A DNA stretch of 64,000 nt from Aphrophora alni (GCA_963513935.1 OY740766.1:3440001-3504000); one strand, 5' to 3'. Positions 13,162-27,924 are shown, counted from the stretch's first letter. The notes: generated by a model from the letters alone, not told the origin. A program made the numbers and translations.

Positions 13162-13380
13162 CTAACTTTACATTTATTATATTCTTTGTATTGTCCTTCA
13201 TATAGGGAAAATATAGCGGTAACAAAAAATGACCTTTGAATAGTTAAGGGGCAAAAACTATCTAGAGAATTTTTAAACCTAACCTAACTTTACATTTATA
13301 TTCTTTGTATTGTCCTTCATATAGGGAAAATGTTGCCGTAACAAAAAATGACCTTTGAAAGGGCAAGAACTATCTAGAGA
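13162..13380. repeat. Tandem duplication, 122-bp period
   Basis: CTAACTTTACATTTAT, TTGTATTGTCCTTCATATAG and AAAAAATGACCTTTGAA occur twice in the same order. Confidence 0.85.
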
Positions 13381-14170
13381 TAAAAAAAAAAAAAAAAAAA
13401 TAGTGAGATATCAAATAAAACTAGAAGTTATTCTGATTACGATTATCTATTTGACGAAAAAATTAATATGTTGGCGCTAGGCCAAATTTAAACTGTCAGA
13501 TATCATGTTCTCCCCTCTAACTTAACACAGCGTGATCTGAAAATCTGAATTATGTTGATTTGAAATTGCAATTGCAGTACGAAATCATATATTATAGTTT
13601 TTTGAATGATAAATACCACTTAATTTAACCACTCAAAGAAAAATATTTAGCGTATAAGTTTTAAAAGCAGTTTTGATCAAATGGAGACAAACAATTTAAT
13701 AGCCATTAAAAGATGGATTGCATTTTCATTGTTGTCTTTTTATTAGGCTCCCTAGCTAAAACCAACGACCCTTATAATTTTACCCTTGTGTCTGTCTGTA
13801 CAATATAAACTGCCACTTAAAAGATTTCCACTTTATAGACTACAAATTAACTGTCCCTATACGCGTGTGGTTTTAGCACACAATTGACGCTTTTATTTTA
13901 AAAAATGGCGAACCGATTGCATTTAAACTTTAAAACGTAAACACTGATACTGAATTATCAATCGTCTTTGACCTGTCCTTTAAAAACAGAATAATGATGA
14001 CTAAAAAGTTGGCTTTTCAATTTCTCAATCTGTTTTTATCCTAATAATTATTTACCACATGTTTTTTAGAACAATATATCAAAAGTTTTTTTTATGGCGA
14101 AATAAAATATTGACGTTTTGTTTCTTAAACAATTTGTATTACACGTAGATATTATTTTTAAAGAACTTTG

Positions 14171-14397
14171 GTTAGATTAGGTTAGGTTAGGTTAGGTTAG
14201 GTTTGGTTAGGTTAGGTTAGGTTAGGTTAGGTTAGGTTAGGTTCGGTTAGGTTAGGTTAGGTTAGGTTAGGTTAGGTTAGGTTAGGTTAGGTTAGGTTAG
14301 GTTAGGTTTAGTTAGGTTAGGTTAGGTTCGGTTAGGTTAGGTTAGGTTAGGTTTAGTTAGGTTAGGTTAGGTTAGGTTAGGTTCGGTTCGGTTAGGT
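14171..14397 (+). repeat. Interstitial TTAGG array 1
   Basis: About 45 units of TTAGG with scattered TTTGG, TTCGG and TTTAG variants. TTAGG is the ancestral insect telomere unit; an interstitial tract with variant units fits an old insertion or telomerase-healed break rather than a chromosome end. Confidence 0.95.
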
Positions 14398-14566
14398 ATA
14401 AACCTATCATACCTAAAGTATGATTACCCTTTAAACAATTACATGACGTATAAACACAACAAATTTGTTTCTCATTCGAATTTTATGCAACTTATTTTCC
14501 AATTATTTTAGAATGCTTTGATCTACAATCCAAGAGAGATTTATTAGTTAAAAATCCTAAGCACTC

Positions 14567-14760
14567 AGTTAGGTTAGGTTAGGTTAGGTTATGTTAGATT
14601 AGGTTATGTTAGGTTAGGTTAGAGGATAGATTAGGATAGGTTAGATTAGGTTAGGTTAGGATAGGTTAGGTAAGGTTAGGATAGGTTATGTTATGTTAGG
14701 TTAGGTTAGGATAGATTAGGATAGGTTAGATTAGGTAAGATTAGGTTAGGTTAGGTTAGG
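14567..14760 (+). repeat. Interstitial TTAGG array 2 (degenerate)
   Basis: TTAGG with many TTAGA, ATAGG and TTATG variants. It runs directly into an R1 SINE-like copy at 14761, suggesting the array grew from, or was joined to, the repeat's own GGTTAGAT word. Confidence 0.9.
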
Positions 14761-14970
14761 GACCTTTCTGAATCTACACCCTTTTCATGTAATCTTGGGT
14801 TAGATCCCTCTCTCCCATCTTTCCTATCAGGTCTCTCTTAACCAACTATTGTTCTTTTCCGACCCTGACGCTAAGTATTCGAGGACTAGGGGGGGGGGTC
14901 TTTATTTTCTGTCCTTTTATTTCTTTTTTTTAATGCGATGACAGAGAGATTTTTAGATTTTAAACAATAA
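14761..14970 (+). mobile_element. R1 copy C, fused to TTAGG array 2
   Basis: Begins after the array with GACCTTTCTGAATCTACACC and runs through CTTTCCTATCAGGTCTCTC, CCGACCCTGACGCTAAG, a G-run and TTTTAAACAATAAG. The best preserved plus-strand copy. Confidence 0.75.
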
Positions 14971-15439
14971 GAAAACATGTAGCCTACTGTAATGTAATGC
15001 CTTGAATAGTGCGCAAATAGAATTTCATGTTTACCCATTTTTGTTAATAACATACATTAAACTATATTAAATATTAACCTCTCAAACTGAGATCACCCGA
15101 ACAATATATTTTTTTCTGATCAGATGTTTAAGTTAGGCCTCTAAATATTATAATACAAATCACATGTTTTAGTGTTGACAGATGCTTAGATCTGATCATA
15201 TGTTACACTTGGTATTGTAAAATAAATCACATGTTTAGAAGTTGGTTATTTTTATGAATAAAGAAATCAATGCTTTAAACTTAGCTCTTCACTACTACTA
15301 GTTGTATATTTAAAAAGGGCCTAAATACGTCCTCAGTGTAAATTGTAATTGAATAAAAATTGAGCTGTCTACTTACATTTGATTTTTTCAATTATAATTG
15401 GAACCATAATATTTTTGCTACCGATTTTGCACGCGGGTT

Positions 15440-15715
15440 TGGGTCATAATGTTCATATTTTACTAAAATTTGAATGAAATTGGCAGACTAATTTTTTTTT
15501 TTTTTTTTTTTATCAATAACATCGAGACTGATTTTAAGAAAATCCTAATTTGTGTTTTTTCTTATGACAGCTACCCCAAATATTGATTTATCGAAAAAAA
15601 CAAAATAGAACCATATTTTTACCAAAAGATATGGCCAAAATATGCCTACATATCAAATTTGATTAAAATCGGTTTCACGCGTTTGGGCTTTAGAGTACTG
15701 TACAGACATGACAGT
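15440..15715 (+). mobile_element. Repeat R2, copy 2
   Basis: The longest copy: ACTAAAATTTGAATGAAAT, CTTATGACAGCTACCCCAAA, ATATGCCTACATATCAAATT, AAAATCGGTTTCACGCGTTT, then TGTACAGACATGACAG. Confidence 0.6.
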
Positions 15716-15945
15716 CAAACATAATTTCAAAAACCACTTTTGTTGGCGATGGTTTTTCGCATTCAAAAAACAAACATTCAAAATTTTGAAAGTTAATGCT
15801 ATTTTGAGTTCAAATTTGGTACACACATATTTTACTGTAACATTTTACCACTATACCAAAACAAAGAATATATTTTGTACTTTTTCAAAATGACGAGCAT
15901 TTAAAAAATAAAATAAAATATCAATATATCTCGAAAACATTCTGT

Positions 15946-15946
<1 letters not shown>

Positions 15947-15994
<48 letters not shown>
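15947..15994. repeat. 48-nt poly-A run
   Basis: Uninterrupted A run about 230 nt after the R2 copy ending near 15715. It could be the tail of a retroposed sequence or a simple repeat. Confidence 0.9.
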
Positions 15995-15996
<2 letters not shown>

Positions 15997-17877
15997 AGAC
16001 TAAATTGATTGATAAAATAAGTAGCTTATTTCTTGTAATTGACTACATTAAACCAGTAAATCCTTATTATTATTGGATGAACTACATGTTACACCTTATG
16101 AATAAAGGAACACTTTGTATTAATGTAAAGATTTTGAAATTAAAACCATATCTTGGTAATTATATTGAGCTTTTATTTGTTCTAAAGACTTAGGCACCGT
16201 AAAACCAACGTTCAATGTATTTAAGGAAAATGAGCGAGAATCGAAAAACTTCTTTTAGTCCAAGTGATGAACTACATTTTTCGTTATACTGCAAATAATA
16301 TAAGAAAACAATTTCACAAAAACTAAAATTTTATAATCTATTTACCTACAAATCGATAGTAACAGCTGTTTTAACGGTTATTTACAATCGAGAGTATCGG
16401 TTGTTTTTATAGATGCTTTACAATAGTTAATTATTAATTCCTATAAAGGAAGTAACAGCTGACGACCTCGACCTTAGCTGATGTTTTAGGTCCTAGGACT
16501 AAAAAGAAGCTTTAGCATCTCAATGCATATATTGAAAACAGCTATTTTCGAAGCAGTATAACAAAAAATAATTTTTAAAGGCCTGGTTTTTGGAATATTG
16601 GAAAAAGATTACAATAAAAAATACATCTTATAGGCCTATACGTATCTATTTCGAAAATTATTATCTACTTTAGGAAAATTAGAAACAGTGCAACAGATGG
16701 GAACGCAACGGACATGTTTTTTATAAAATATTTCGTGCCTTGAACCCATCCCTGAAATATTACACGCACATAATGAATCACCCTTAATTATGGCACAAAA
16801 TTAGTCTTAATACCAATGAATAACGAACGGTAAACATTTCATATTTTCTGGTAGGGTATCTACATTTCCATTAAGGAGATCGCAAGAATTTATATATTTT
16901 AAATTCTACAAAAAGTAGGAACATAAAGATGGCGACATGTGAAAAGAACGCGATTAAGCTAAAGTAGCCCGATAAGACTCAAGACGCCTAGTGATAAGGA
17001 TTTAATTGTGTGTTGCTAAGTTTTACGTGTATAATTAGATTAATCAAACATTATGTATCAGTTTGAACAAAATCGGTCCTGCGGTTTCTAAGAAATTACT
17101 CCGATTGATATATATATTTGTAATGATATACGGTGATTGTTAACATATTAAGGAGACAGCAAAACACTTAATTCCAGGAAAAACTAAATATCATTGCTTA
17201 CCAATCTAAAAACTTTATACTGGCGTATATACGAGATATTAATATGTTCAAGCATATTATTTTCTTCATTCGTGTTTGTATGTGTGAGAACTTTCGCACC
17301 AATCTTCATGTTCGTGATTACAAATAATTTTTGCCAGGTGTTATCCCTACCTCCAGTTTCAAACAGTTGCAGCTGATTGGTTGATTATTGGTTAAGTAGT
17401 TCAGTACCAACCTAATAAAATTTACTTTACACTACATAATAAAATATCAATCTGCCGTCAACACAAAAAAAATCTTACAAATTGGTTTTTTGTTTTAATT
17501 TATTGAGTTAGTAATCAGTATACAATATAATAAAATACATATAAATATTATATTTTTATCTAACATCAAACATCATAAATTCACACATGTTTTGTGCCTT
17601 GTTTTGTAGTTGAAATAAATATTTACCATAATACAATCGTATTCGTAGTGTTGGCTGCATTGCCGTCTTGGTTTAGTATCCAGTTATAGTAGTATAGTAC
17701 CAATCTTAGTCGCATCGGATCAGAGTTACGTTAATGTAGTTGGCAGTTTCACGTTTGAAGTTCATTTTCTGTTGTTGGCGGTTGGTGATAAATTTTTTGT
17801 TGTTTGTGTGACCTTGGTTGAATATCATATTCAAATCTTTGTTCATTTTACCTTTTCTAACACGTAATTCATATTTT

Positions 17878-17931
17878 ATGAGGAAGAATGGATACGTCTG
17901 CAGAACTACGTTACCGATCATCTACAAATGA
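17878..17931 (+). promoter_or_regulatory. Upstream ORF overlapping the PAQR3-like start
   Basis: An ATG ten bases upstream of the main start, with U at -3 (weak context), opens a 17-codon frame that ends at TGA inside coding exon 1, out of frame with the main ORF. If it lies in the 5' UTR it could reduce initiation at the main ATG by leaky scanning. The transcription start is not visible, so its presence in the mRNA is inferred. Confidence 0.45.
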
Positions 17932-17953
17932 TAACGTATTTGTTTATGCCAAA
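17888..17953 (+). CDS. PAQR3: PAQR3-like exon 1, coding part
   Basis: Encodes residues 1-22, beginning MDTSAELRYR. The ATG has A at -3 and G at +4, a strong initiation context, and an in-frame TGA lies nine bases upstream, so this is the first in-frame Met. The exon ends AAA before the consensus donor GTAAGTA in phase 0. The exon is short and poorly conserved in the family, so the call rests on the start context, the donor and the phase match with exon 2. Confidence 0.75.
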
Positions 17954-20900
17954 GTAAGTAAAGCTTTCTAAGCTTGTCATGCAATTTGCATAATTGATTT
18001 GACAGAATCTAAAAAAAAAATTACCATTTTTGGGTAATATAGTTGTCACTAATATTAAAAACCTATTGTAGTTATGGTTTGTAATAGTTTCGCCAAATTT
18101 ACCATTAATTTTTAATATATTTTTTTTCAATCCAACAATACAAATTGCGTTCAGTAGGTATATTCCAGTTTCAATAAAAATATAATACTATTGCATTTTT
18201 TTGGATCAATTTTATTTTTATTGTAGCGTAGTCCACTTGACATTGGCCTATTTGACTTTCATAATTTAAAGTTAAAATATTACATAAAACATAATTATTT
18301 AAATTTGGTTATGACATCTTGAAACAAATTGTTGGTCTTGAACTTAATTGAAAAATGTATACAAGATATTAAAGGTAAAGTTCTAGCCTATGATAAAAAA
18401 AACACAAAAAGAATCAAAATAAGCTAAAGCTTTGTTATTACTGAAATGCGACTGAGTTTAGGTAGACTTATATTAATTAATTATTTAGTTACTAGAATCA
18501 AAAGCCGTTGTATGGTAGAATGGTAGAAATCAAATGAATTTTCCCATGATAGAATTTTGCTGGTAATTATTAAGACATGACAACAGTAATACCAATTTTG
18601 ATTAAATAGTATTAAAAAGCACAATCCACTGATTAAGGAAACATAAAAAATAATGTACGCATATGGGCTTTAATAGGAGCTCAAGTCGAGAAAGTGAGGA
18701 ATATGTAACATAACCTGGCCTAACCTAACCTATCCTAATTGTGAAATTATCGCACATTTAATTCAAGCTTAACTTAACCTAATTTATCACTAATTTAACT
18801 TTGTAGATATATTTCCTTCACCAAGTTGGATATGTATATACACTACTTTTTTTTCCATTACTGTTGTGACCGAAGGTTCTTGGTGGAATTCTATGTTTAA
18901 AGATAATAAAACAAATTTCTTATTTGAAACAGACGACAGAAGAATTGAACCATCTAGTTTTTAAGGTTCTCTGTTTTTTCAATTTTCTTCAGTCTGTAAT
19001 ACAGCCTCGTCAATTTTAGTTAATTTTGCGCAGTATTTATTAGAATGAACTTTCTTTCCGTTAAGATTTCACTTTCTGTATTAGAAGTCAATACCTTTCA
19101 AGTATTTATATATTCTTCATTAAAGAAAATACGTTCTGTTTAAGGTGTTGACAACATCTATATATAGATTGTAACTAGTACCAAACAAGTTAGACTGGAC
19201 AATTAATCAGTTCTTTAAAAGGGTATATTCAGAATAGGGTAATCCATCTCTCAACAAAATTGTAGAGCATCCACTGTATACTAGTCTATAGTATAAAAGA
19301 AGGACATATTTTGCTTTAGAATGGACACAGACAGCTTCCTTAAAATCCGTCTATATTTTGTACATTATGAGATTACTATTTTGGTACTTCTGATTTTTCC
19401 CACGTGCATTTTTGTTACTGTATTGTATTTTGATAAATGGACAAAAAAACAAACATGATAAGCCTAATTGAAATGATCGAAAACAATATACTGTATATTT
19501 GAAAAAATCTACGATAGGTTTATAAGGGACACTTAGGATTGGTTAATTTACCGTTGGTTACTGGTTTTAAAAAGCTTAACAAAAATTTGTATATTTAGTA
19601 ACCAAAAGAATCTTATTTAAATAATAAATATTTATTGTGTTTCTATTATTCTTAGTGAAGCAGTAGGCCTATACAAATCATAAATTTCGTTTAATACAGC
19701 ATGGCATCGTTGGTTTATTGTTTTGTAGGAGTAATAACATAACATAACCTAGTATGGCTAATCAGCTAGTTTATATTGTTGGATACTTTTATTATTGATT
19801 TGTTTACATCTACATAGTAATTAGTTCAAAGTAAGAACAATAAACAACTAGCTTTGCCTATAGGTTGCAAATAGTTTGAATTTTTAGCCAGTGACAAATA
19901 TTCAATTGATAATGGTTCTTCAGAACAGAATCTAACACCTCTAATAAATGTACTACTAAATAGTTTGATGTTCTATTAATATTTGTTACTGCATTTTATA
20001 ATTTCTTACTTGTTGCTATTTATTTTGAAGTCTTGGTAAATGAACCAAGACTTCAAAATAAATATTGATGTACAGTAGTAAAGAATGTTGAAGATAGCTC
20101 TTGATGTCTTTGATTGGAAATGTTTCAAAATGTCTTCTCTTCCAGACATTAGGCTTTAATTATCACATTTTCCTTGTCCATTGATGTCAAAGGAATAATA
20201 CACAAAAGTTTCAAAATAATCTGAGGTATTGTGAAGTTTCTGTCAGCATTATCAAGGTTATAAAAAAACTAAATTAGGTCTTTGTTTCAACTAACAGTCA
20301 AATTTACTAATGTTTAACCTATATAAATAATCCTTAATCTGTCGATACCCATTCTTCTTTTCTTTATGACCTGGTCAATGTTTTGCTGATAATAGATGTA
20401 TACTTAGGTTGACAATAAAAGTAACTCTTATACACAATACAAACAACATTGATGGAATGTTTTATTTGTTTCAGGAAGGCGATGCGACTGAATTATCGGA
20501 AAAACTTTTAGCAAAATGTGACAAAGACAAACTGTCCAATACTACTGTGGATTGTATGACATTGCTTAGTTACCAGGATGCTCCGGCTTACCTTCAATTT
20601 AACCCTTATATTTTGTCAGGATATCGTGGCTTTTTATCTACAAAAATGTGTTTTGAAAGGTTTGTAACTTGTAAAATAATAATAAATATCATACAACTAA
20701 TGATAAAGTATTCATGTCCAAATGTCCATATAAATGCTGTTGTAGAAAATATTTGTTGAAAGTGAAAAATTAAAAAAAATCACCTTAAAGGTTTAATATT
20801 TTTAAATTGCTTCAAGTGATATTGATGAAATTTTATGTAAAAGAAGTTATGGTTCAAGAGTAGGCTAAATTGAAAAATCTGAACATAGGTTAGTTGAATT

Positions 20901-23900
20901 TGTTTTTTAATTAATTTTCCGTGGTGTTTATGTAACTTTTTTTTCCTTTTTTTTTTTGGAAATATTCCAAGACATTATCAATGGTTCATTTTCACTTTTT
21001 GACTCATAATCCTGAAGTGATGTTTTTGGGAAATGTTGAAAAACTCGATTTGTTTAGGCTCTTATTAGCTATATTTGAGCAAACAAACATCATTAGACCA
21101 TGTTTGTTGTTGTTCTACCAGATAAGGACACTCTCAAATTTTGAATTATTAAAAACAAATGAATTCCTCGAGATTTGACCAAAATATGACCACATATCAA
21201 ATGTAATATTGGTGGTAAGATCACAGCACGGACAGATATAATATACTCTCAATATTTTTGTTGTTGTTCTACCAATTAAGGAGAGTTATATTTTGAGTTA
21301 TTAAAAATCAAATGGATTCTGTGAAATTTATTAAAAATATGATCACATATTAAATGTAATATTGGTTTTAAAGCATTGTACAGACAGACATACATATGTC
21401 TCATTTTTGTTGTTGTTCTACCAGATAAGGAGACACACATTTTGAGTTAGTAAAAACAAAAGATTTCCTTGAGATTTGTCCAAAATATGATCAAATATCA
21501 AATGTAATATTGGTTTGAGAGCACTACACAGACAGACAGACATATATAAGAGTGAGAAAGTAAAATGTAGGTTATGTAGACGCAGTAAAATAGGTTTATT
21601 ACATCATCTGTGGTCTTGTGGTTTTTTGATTCCATTATAGGCAAGACTTATTTATATATTTTTGGGACCAAATTGTTGCAAAATACACTACCTTGGTCTG
21701 TTTAATTAATTTTACAAAAATGTCTTGGTTAAAACTAGATTAATATTGTTAAGAGAAATGAAGATAACTCGGAAACTATTCAACCAAGTTGTAAAATTCT
21801 TTTGCTATCTTAACCTTATTTATTTCTGATTGACAAAAACTATAATATTATTATAGTATGAAATACGTTTACGGTATGTAAAATTCAGTACAATTATTTT
21901 TATTTTTTATTGTATCTATGTAAGTTTTACAATTAGGCTATTTTGTGTTTTATGTTGGTAACGTTGATCAAATGGTGAACCCGACGATCATATGTAATGA
22001 AAAGTTAATGTTTACAATATCAAATCCTATTCCTTTGTTATAAAATATTTATTGTACAAAACAACATATATATTAGAAAATTGTTTAATTACCTAAACTT
22101 TAGACAGGGTAATATTATTTGCAGATAAGAGATAAACAAAACCTATTTCAAGTTCTTTCTAGGAATGTTTGTAAAATCTTTGCAGCTGGCTTAACTGGTG
22201 AAAATGAATTTTTATTATTATTACTTTTATTGAGTAGGTTACCTAGTGGGTGTGTTTACTCAGTTGAACATCTTAGGTTTTATTATAATATAAAACAAAA
22301 CAATATATATAGTAAATTAATAATACATTATGAATTCTATGCAATTGAAAGTAATCGCTAAGTTTTTACCAATAAAAGTCATAACTGTATAGCAAGTATT
22401 ATTTTCATTAAAACAAATTGTGATATATGACAGCATAAGTTATTATTACTACAATAAAACCAATAGTTTACATTGCATATCATTTTATTACAGTAAATTA
22501 ATAATAATATTTTGTCTTACGTCTTTACTTTGTTAGACTCATGAAGATACTGAATAGGTAATATACAAAATAACACAACATCATTACTGCGACTTGAACC
22601 TGCGACACCTATGGATTCACTCTTTCAAACAGCAGCTTAGATGTATGTTCTACCAACTAAGCTATGCCATTCCCCAAATTTAAATTCCAAGTTAAAGAAA
22701 TTGCTCTAATTCAAATGTATAGCAACAATAAAACTTGTAAACATTCATACAATGTTTAATGTTACGTTAGAATTTCTAATAAATAATCATTAAACAATGC
22801 AAGAATTATAGATTCCATTGTTTTAAATTTAGCCTAGAAATGTTGGATTCAATTAGACTTAAATTATTGACACAATCGTGTTCAGTGTCTTTAAAAAAGA
22901 TAAGGGTTGAATTTTAAAAAAAGAAAAGAGGAATGTTACATTCACATTTTAATTTTTTTTAAGGGTTGAATATGTTTATTCTGAATTTTTTCTATCACCA
23001 CTTTACTTTTATTTTACTATTGAAATATTTAAGATAAATATACATTTTCAATTTAAACCTTTTTTTAATTTATACAAAACTGCATAAGTTATACTAAATA
23101 TTAATTTTTTAACGCAAAAAAGTCAGAATAAAAAATTGAAAATATATATATATATATATATTAGCAAACAGTTGGGCTGCTTCAGGAAATGCATATTGAA
23201 ATTCCCATTATTGTAACATCCCGACATCTGTAATAGACCAGTGTGTTTAACCAAAACCCCCCCCTTTGAAGCAAAAAAATTCAAAACAGCTTTGTTGCAA
23301 GGAATAAATTAACAAGTTGACTGCTAAAATACATGCAATATAGTGTTATGGATGCTAAATTAAAATTTTTATTTTTACTTAAAATATTGTATAAAATGTT
23401 GAAATATGAAGCCAAAATGTTATTTGAAGCCAAAATGTTATTTGAAGCCATATTAACTCCTCAGTGGCCATTTGGAAAGTATGGTAGGGATCCCTACCAT
23501 GAGCATCTGGGGACAGTTGTCTGCAAGGGTTTGCACTAAATAAAGTCTTTTTTCCTACGTAAAACGTATATTACCACTAGCAGTTTTTGTCTATATTCAA
23601 CCAAACTAATGTTATGAAAGAAGAACTAATAAAGTAATACAAAAATGGTAAGTCAAACATATTATACAGCCCCACCAACCCACCTGAATGAAAAAATGGT
23701 ATTTTGTGTTTTTTCTTGTGGCAGTTACCTCCAAATATGCCCACATACCAAATTTTGCTATAATTGGTCCACGTGTTTGGGTTATAGATGATTCTCAGAT
23801 GAACATCATTCCAAAAACTATTTTTTTAGATACAGGAACATCAAAACTGATATTTCATGAAATACTTGACACATAACTTTATCTATATTACATATATGTA

Positions 23901-26900
23901 AGGAAGTAAAAATACCTTTTTATGTGTGCTCTAAATCTCTGAAAAGCAGGAATATTATATTGTGCTTATTTATTTACAGCAGTATATACAATAGACAGAA
24001 TTGCAATTAATGATTACAAAGTACAGTTGTAGTGATGTCTTGAATTTCTTAATTGTAACTATGACAACCAATATGGTTATGTCATATAGGTCTGCAAAAC
24101 AATGTCAATAAATAACTGAATTTCTAGATCTAGAATCACCAAAGAGTGTTTGTTTTATTGTTGTATAAAAGGGTTCTTCGCAGTGATTAATTCCTTAAAC
24201 AAGAAAAAAGAGCTTTCAATAGAGGCCTCTAGCCCTTGATTACCAGTGTCAGAGTTGGTCGAGAGGAAAGGTAATAGAGAGGGATATAACTAAAAACTGA
24301 AGAAAGGAGTAGATCCAGTATCGCCACACTCGTACTCTCAATTTTCTTTCCTTGTTTAAAGGCAAGAAACCTCTCGGTTATTATCGCCTTATAAAAGAAA
24401 AAAAGGAAGAGGAGAACATTAAATAAAGACCCTTAGTCCTCGAATACTCTAATAGCATTAGGATAGGAAAAGAACAAGAGTTGGTCAAGAGAGACCCTGT
24501 AGCCAGGACTACAGGATAAAGTTGTAGATCCATATAAGCAAGTACTCACTATAATTGAGCCCCTAAGAGGAGAAACAAGACATAATTAAGTTGTTATACG
24601 ATTAAAAGTATGAATTATCAAGACTTACAATAAAAAGTTGTTTTTAGAAGGTTATATGGTAATGGAATTTCATTTGAGTTGCACTTATAAATTGTAGCTT
24701 ATATTTATGTTGAGTAAAGTTTACTCAACAAAAAAAAAACAATTATATCCTTGTTTATTTTTCTAAGATACTTGTGGGTGTTTTTAAAATGAAATGTTGC
24801 TTATTAATATTGCGCAAAAAACATTGCATATTGGCTCAGAGTATGCTCAAAATAATTTTTCTATAAAATTCCACATAGTGTTTTTTGACTCATCAAAACT
24901 TACAGTAAACATAATTATATATAAATCCACATTAAGCCTAATTTTAATTGTAGTGTTGTTTGTTTCAGTATGTTTTGGATGACAAATGAGACAGTAAACA
25001 TCTGGAGTCATGTGTTTGGCTGGATGCTGTTTTTAGGTCTCACATTGTATGATTTGTTCTTGCTTAACATCCATGCTTCTTTCACAGATAAATTCATCGT
25101 TGGGATGCTTTTAGCTTGTTTTCAGGTAAACAGTTTAAATAATATACTTAGTATAATATATGACTTGGAGTGTTGTAGGACTATTAAAAATTCTTATACT
25201 TCATTTTACATATACAGCTAGTGCAATCCCCCTCCACACTGGTCAGACCAGTTTTTCTGTCTACCTAGAAAGTGGGAGGGGTGACATGCCATTCAATCGA
25301 ACCACTCTAATATAATTTACATTAAAAATTTTAAATGAGTAGTAAAGGAACAAACACGTGTGTGTGTGTATGTGGGAAAATATTAGTCAAAGTTCTCTAA
25401 TACACCTAATATTAAAACATAAAGGAAAAACAACTACCATAAAAACTGCTTATAAGAAAATACAAGTTAAAAACAGCCGTAATGTATGCTTTAATTTGAT
25501 TTTAACAAAGAATTCAGAATTGGGCCCTTATCAGAATTCAACAACAAATCATTTTCAGCTTTAACAATGAAAATACTTTCGTAGCTGTCCCAACAATTTG
25601 TTGTTCTTAATTTATTTTAAATCAAATTACATTATTCATTTCTAGATTTTGAAATGTAGAAAGAACATGCCCAGCAATGCTAGACTTTTCAGACCTGTCA
25701 AATTTATATGCGACAAATGCTCTTTAAATCTATTATAACCTAGTACTGGGGCACCTTTAAAAGTAAGAAATGACAATTTCACAATAGAGCTGGACGTTAC
25801 TGTATTACTTAGTTATGGTGCAAAAACCTACTCTTATTCTATAAAATTATAAACAGATCGTTGATTATAGTATGGCAAATATGTTCAGAAATAGACAAAA
25901 TAATAAACGGTCCATAAACATTGCACAAATTTTCTTACTCACCCATTCCCAACCCAAATAAGAACGCACCAAAACGACAGTTCGGTAATTGTCAATCAAC
26001 AATTTGAAAATGAAGCATGTCTGAAAAAATAATTATACACTTGATTTGGTTGTGTACTATATTGATTAAAATTAACCTTTAATGATGATGGTCAAAGTTC
26101 ATTTTTATTTGTTTGCCAATATTCTTGAACCTTAATACTTTTTAATTTTGATTTTACATAGAGGTTTGAGTCATTCATTTTTAGATATTACTATAATGTT
26201 ATCTAAATTGATAAAGTCTATCAAAGTGTATCGAAATTGAGAAATGATGTTTTTTGTAACAAATAGATCCATGACTGTTTTTTTGTTGTTTTAACTAATA
26301 ACTTAGAAACTGGTATTTTTTTTGAGATGGAAACCATTTGAGCTAAATTTTTAATCAAAATCGTTTGGGCTGATTTTGAGAAAGTTGTAATTTTTTTCCT
26401 TCAACTACTCAGAAATTTTGAGTTCTGAGAGATGGCAAAATAATGTCTTTATTCCTATTTTGTGCTCATGTTTGGACTGAGCATTCAACAGACGACACAC
26501 CCTTTTTGAACTTAGAGGATCTAAAAATGGGTGTATCTGCAAAAATTCAAGATTACCTTTTTTAACCCACTGTTTCACTTCCTTTGTACTAAGTATATAT
26601 AAGAAAAAATAAAATACTATTTTAATTGGTCGGTTTTTACCTCTATGAAAACAACATGTACACAATCCACAGTTGGACGAGTTTGTCGTTAATTCTAATG
26701 GCATTTTTTTCTGCAGCAAAATGATACTATTAATAGTACTCCCAGACAGTAAGGCCAAGTAGGTCATGCAGTCGTAATATGTTGATTGTTACTAGAATTG
26801 ATATAGAGATGATCTAAGGGCCATATTTTCAATTGAACTAAACTAAGCTTAATCAAGATTCAATTTAGTATTTAGTTTCAATCTTGTTTCATATTTTTAA

Positions 26901-27924
26901 TTTAATTTTGGAGTGGATTATTTAAATTTTTGATTTACACTTATAACTGTAACAAACTTAGGTTAATCAACGCAACTTCGTGCACTGATCCTAGCTGATA
27001 ATTTTCAGGTTAAAATCTATTTCTCTCATTTTTACTTGATAAAAGACAAGTAAATAAAGTATTTTACATTTCTTTTGAATAGTATTTGAATTGCAATTAA
27101 TCATTTTGTACATTTGTACATGTATTCTTCACTATTTGAAAAAGAAAAAAAAAAAAACTTTTCATGCGCCGCGTTTCATATCATCAAAATGCTACGTTAT
27201 ATTGCAACATATCCTCATTAAAACTAACAACATACTCTTAATGATAGAGTTTGTTTTAATTTGGAAACTTTGTTTGAGTATTCATTACTTTAGAGTATGC
27301 TGAGGTAATTTTTCAGATATCGTTATCAGTTTTAATAGCAATAAATAAATTAATTCTGTAATGTATAATTAATTAGGGTCATCAGCAATGTTTTATAGAT
27401 TTCAGAAAAAGTAAATAATATCTGTGTTAGACATTTTTTTCTGTTTCTATGTCGTTACAATTATAATTTTCTCACAATTATTACTGAGGATGTAATTTAA
27501 GTTTGTATTTAACATTTTTCTTATTAAATTAAAATTTAAGACGAAACCAGGATATGAGAAGTGTTGCTAGAATTCGATTCATATAATTCCATTGTTTTAG
27601 GAAAAAGTTTTTAGAGAACAGAATAATGACTTAAACATTACTGTTTGTATGTGTTCAATTACATTACAAATCAAAGTGGCTATAGTACTCTACATTTCTG
27701 ATTTCAGTACTAAATATTTTTGTGGAAAATTAAAATCTATAACACAATTTGATTATAATTTTGTTCTATAAATAAAGTACTCTTAAGGTTTTAAGGTTCA
27801 GGGTTTTCATATATTTACATTAAAACTTATTCTAACATATATATAAAAACATTTAATATTACTTATTTAAAATATTAAATTAAAAAAAAATTAAACAAAA
27901 TTTTCTACTGATTGTATTATTCCG

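Larger units (their letters stand above)
3111..17887. other. 5' flanking region without supported gene
   Basis: Apart from the repeats listed, this is AT-rich sequence with only short chance ORFs. 3160-3500 is less AT-rich and unrecognised. 4050-5760, 7750-10300 and 16000-17880 show nothing I can name. The core promoter of the PAQR3-like gene should lie in the last part, but I see no clear TATA box or initiator. Confidence 0.6.

Noticed and set aside
20409..20759. 116-codon frame taken as a complete gene
   Set aside because: Only 20475-20659 is coding (exon 2); the flanks of the frame are intron read-through.
24708..24730. 11-bp hairpin TGTTGAGTAAA
   Set aside because: Too short to distinguish from chance in AT-rich DNA.
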